The position numbers and the translations under genes were made by a program. This document shows positions 5,139 through 6,489 of a stretch of 6,489 nt of DNA, in pieces (position 1 is the first letter of the stretch; each line of letters opens with the position of its first letter). The stretch spans positions 1 through 6,489 of the forward strand of contig JANXXW010000253.1 of the NCBI GenBank assembly GCA_025350425.1. Reading direction: 5' to 3'. The stretch comes from Rhodospirillales bacterium (GTDB lineage: Bacteria > Pseudomonadota > Alphaproteobacteria > Acetobacterales > Acetobacteraceae). The notes below the pieces were generated by a model. It did no database searches, was not told the origin of the DNA, and worked only from the letters and a program-made list of their open reading frames with translations.

Positions 5139-6132
5139 GGCCGTCCTGCCCGAACCGGTCGCGCCAGCTTTGTGTAGCGCCGGGATAAGGTAACGCAGTC
5201 GCCTCATACACGCCGCGCGCGATGGCCCGCGCCATTACCTGGGTCGCGACATGGCCGATCTCCGCCAGTTCGCGCGGGTCGATCATCGCGCGGGCGCCGG
5301 TGCTGGCGGCGAACACGGTGTCGCCGTCATTGGGGGCGTGAGCGGGGAGGATGGCGCGGGCCAGGCCGTCATTGGCCATGATGGCGAGGCGCTTGCACTG
5401 GGCTTTGGTCAGCGCCGCATCGGTCACGACGAGGCCGATCGTGGTGCTGGTGCCAGGAGCGCCCTTGAAGCGCGGCGCGAGATCGGTGGGTGTGAAGCGG
5501 GCAGGCCAGCCGAGGTCGCCGAATTCGCTATGGCGCTCGAATGGCGCGGACCAGAAATGCGCGGTGTCGCCGATGGTTGCCGTCCCGACGGCGTTCACCG
5601 CGACGATGACGGCGACGAGGTGGCCGGTCGAGGTGACGGCGCTGGCCGAGCCGAGGCCGCCCTTCACCGTCGCCGTGGTGGCCCCGGTGCCCACGCCGAC
5701 CGAGCCGAGGGCGAAAGCGCCCGGCTTGGCGGCACGGAGGGCGGCATAGCCGAGGTCGCGGTAGGGCGGGAAGCGGCCCCAATCCTTGTCGCCGCCGTTG
5801 GCGAGATCGAACACGATGGCGCATGGGGCAAGCGGGATGTTGACGGCGCCGAGCATGAAGCCCCGTCCCATCTCGCGCAACGCTGCCTGCGCTCCGCCGC
5901 CGGCGTCGAGCCCGAACGTCGAACCGCCGGACAGGACGACGGCGTCGATGTGCTCCACCGTCATCTCCGGTTCCAGCAGGGCGGTGTCGCGGGTACCGGG
6001 CGCGCCGCCGAGAATGACCACCGAGGCGATGGCGGGAGCGTCGAACAGGATGGCTGTGACGTCAGAGCCAAGGCGAAAGTCGGTGGCGTGACCGACTGCC
6101 AAGCCCGCGATGTCGGTGAGCAGATTATGCAT
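5080..6132 (-). CDS. P1-family peptidase (DmpA/NylC-type self-processing aminopeptidase or amidase)
   Basis: 350 residues from the minus-strand ATG at 6132-6130, preceded by AGGA (TCCT at 6138-6141 on the plus strand) six bases away. The longer frame reaching 6474 is antisense to the TPR gene and is rejected. Typical Peptidase_S58 text: LLTDIAGLAVGHATD (4-18), LGGAPGTRDTALLEPE (41-56), VVLSGGSTFGLDAGGGAQAAL (65-85), VGTGATTATVKGGLGSAS (147-164), and AHAPNDGDTVFAASTGARA (264-282). Family knowledge: the precursor cuts itself to free an N-terminal Ser or Thr nucleophile (DmpA, BapA and the nylon oligomer hydrolase NylC). Here the likely nucleophile is Thr230, preceded by Ser229. Lys157, Asn180, Asp269 and Asp271 line up with the NylC catalytic set. 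The Thr-to-Asp distances of 39 and 41 residues equal those I recall for NylC Thr267, Asp306 and Asp308. Substrates could be N-terminal D- or beta-amino acid peptides or amides. No signal peptide is visible. The last ~18 residues are read from the opposite strand of the dppC-like gene. Confidence 0.9.
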   Translation of the reverse strand: MHNLLTDIAGLAVGHATDFRLGSDVTAILFDAPAIASVVILGGAPGTRDTALLEPEMTVEHIDAVVLSGGSTFGLDAGGGAQAALREMGRGFMLGAVNIPLAPCAIVFDLANGGDKDWGRFPPYRDLGYAALRAAKPGAFALGSVGVGTGATTATVKGGLGSASAVTSTGHLVAVIVAVNAVGTATIGDTAHFWSAPFERHSEFGDLGWPARFTPTDLAPRFKGAPGTSTTIGLVVTDAALTKAQCKRLAIMANDGLARAILPAHAPNDGDTVFAASTGARAMIDPRELAEIGHVATQVMARAIARGVYEATALPYPGATQSWRDRFGQDGPTARADGDRAGPAGHPLAN

Positions 6133-6196
6133 GGTAGTCCTGGCCGGTGATGCAGCCCCCATGCTACGCGATGCGCCAGCGGGTTGGGAGAGCGGT
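6133..6196. promoter_or_regulatory. Divergent spacer between P1 peptidase and TPR gene
   Basis: This 64-bp stretch separates the two divergent starts and should carry both promoters unless these lie inside the coding regions. It holds ribosome binding sites at both ends (TCCT at 6138-6141 for the minus strand, GGGAG at 6186-6190 for the plus strand). I could not identify a credible -35/-10 pair on either strand. Confidence 0.4.
6186..6190 (+). promoter_or_regulatory. Ribosome binding site of the TPR gene
   Basis: GGGAG ends six bases before the ATG at 6197. It supports that start over the downstream in-frame ATGs at 6209 and 6227, which have no comparable motif at the right distance. Confidence 0.6.
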
Positions 6197-6489
6197 ATGA
6201 GCGGAGCGATGGCGGCGAGCCGGCCGATGCCGCGCGATTGCGTGCCGATGCCGGTGGGCGAGTTGTTCGAGATCGTCAACGAGTCGATCGACGCGGGGCG
6301 GTTGGACCGGGCCGAGCGGTTGCTAGGCCATGTGTTCGCGGTCGCGCCCAATGCGCCCGACGCGCTCCATCTGCAGGGGATGATCGCGTATCGCCGCAAG
6401 CGCGTGGACGAGGCGGCAGCACTGATGGAGCGCGGCGTGGCGGCCGGTGGGCGCCGCGCCGGACAACTCCGCAACCTGTCCGAGGCGTA
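6197..6489 (+). CDS. TPR-repeat protein, N-terminal fragment, 3' end outside window
   Basis: Open from ATG 6197 to the window edge (97 complete codons plus two bases). After a short leader (MSGAMAASRPMPRDCVPMP) come helix pairs typical of tetratricopeptide repeats: VGELFEIVNESIDAGRLDRAERLLGHVFAVAPNAPD (20-55) and ALHLQGMIAYRRKRVDEAAALMERGVAAGG (56-85), with a third repeat beginning at QLRNLSEA. The hydrophobic/Gly/Ala spacing (L..G.IAY....VDEAA.L...) fits the TPR consensus. TPRs mediate protein-protein contacts. In proteins from related bacteria such an N-terminus often leads into longer TPR arrays, sometimes fused to glycosyltransferase or methyltransferase domains, but nothing here shows what follows. 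There is no signal peptide. It is divergent from the P1 peptidase, so it probably belongs to a separate transcription unit. Confidence 0.82.
   Translation, partial: MSGAMAASRPMPRDCVPMPVGELFEIVNESIDAGRLDRAERLLGHVFAVAPNAPDALHLQGMIAYRRKRVDEAAALMERGVAAGGRRAGQLRNLSEA

Noticed and set aside
5251..6150. 300-codon plus-strand open frame
   Set aside because: It is complementary to the P1 peptidase gene. Its composition (Gly/Arg/Asp/Ala) and lack of any family pattern mark it as a shadow frame of GC-rich DNA.
6133..6474. 114-residue N-terminal extension of the P1 peptidase frame
   Set aside because: It is antisense to the TPR gene and low-complexity. The ATG at 6132 has a good ribosome binding site and starts right at the conserved LLTDIAGLAVGHATD motif.
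1..6489. Search for tRNA, CRISPR repeats, insertion-sequence ends, attachment sites and riboswitches
   Set aside because: No cloverleaf-like sequence, regularly spaced repeat, terminal inverted repeat or known riboswitch core was visible by eye on either strand.

Overview
The window is a GC-rich stretch (strong G/C preference at third codon positions) of a bacterial chromosome. Several protein sequences, chiefly the small basic protein at 1176-1808 and the permeases, resemble what I recall from Alphaproteobacteria of the Acetobacteraceae type. That placement comes from memory and was not searched. There are no tRNA, rRNA, CRISPR, transposase or phage signatures. The region looks like ordinary, densely packed chromosome.

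Layout, left to right. (1) 1-453 (+): C-terminal part of an M20-family metallopeptidase, cut by the window edge. (2) 425-1039 (-): a NUDIX hydrolase, converging on the peptidase with a 29-nt tail-to-tail overlap. (3) 1040-1175: a 136-bp divergent intergenic region with an AT-rich right half and a candidate promoter. (4) 1176-1808 (+): a small, very basic protein of unknown function whose last third is doubtful. (5) 1809-1907: a 99-bp gap with a weak candidate promoter. (6) 1908-5138 (+): a three-gene peptide-type ABC transporter operon, made of a periplasmic family-5 solute-binding protein followed by DppB-like and DppC-like permeases. Both permeases appear to start at TTG, and the second is coupled to the first by a TTGA overlap. 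(7) 5080-6132 (-): a P1-family (DmpA/NylC-type, self-processing) peptidase, overlapping the 3' end of dppC by 59 nt. (8) 6133-6196: a 64-bp divergent spacer. (9) 6197-6489 (+): the start of a TPR-repeat protein, cut by the right edge.

The common theme is small-peptide use. The transporter would bind and import oligopeptides or similar amide compounds, and an M20 peptidase and a P1-type aminopeptidase/amidase lie on either side. The transporter lacks its ATPase subunits in this window, so those must be encoded elsewhere, either beyond the edges or shared with another system. I found no clearly novel system. The points most worth checking are the NylC-like active-site layout of the P1 peptidase and its run-on C-terminus, the missing ATPases, the possibly leaderless and possibly frame-disrupted small basic protein, and the unusual TTG starts of the permeases.
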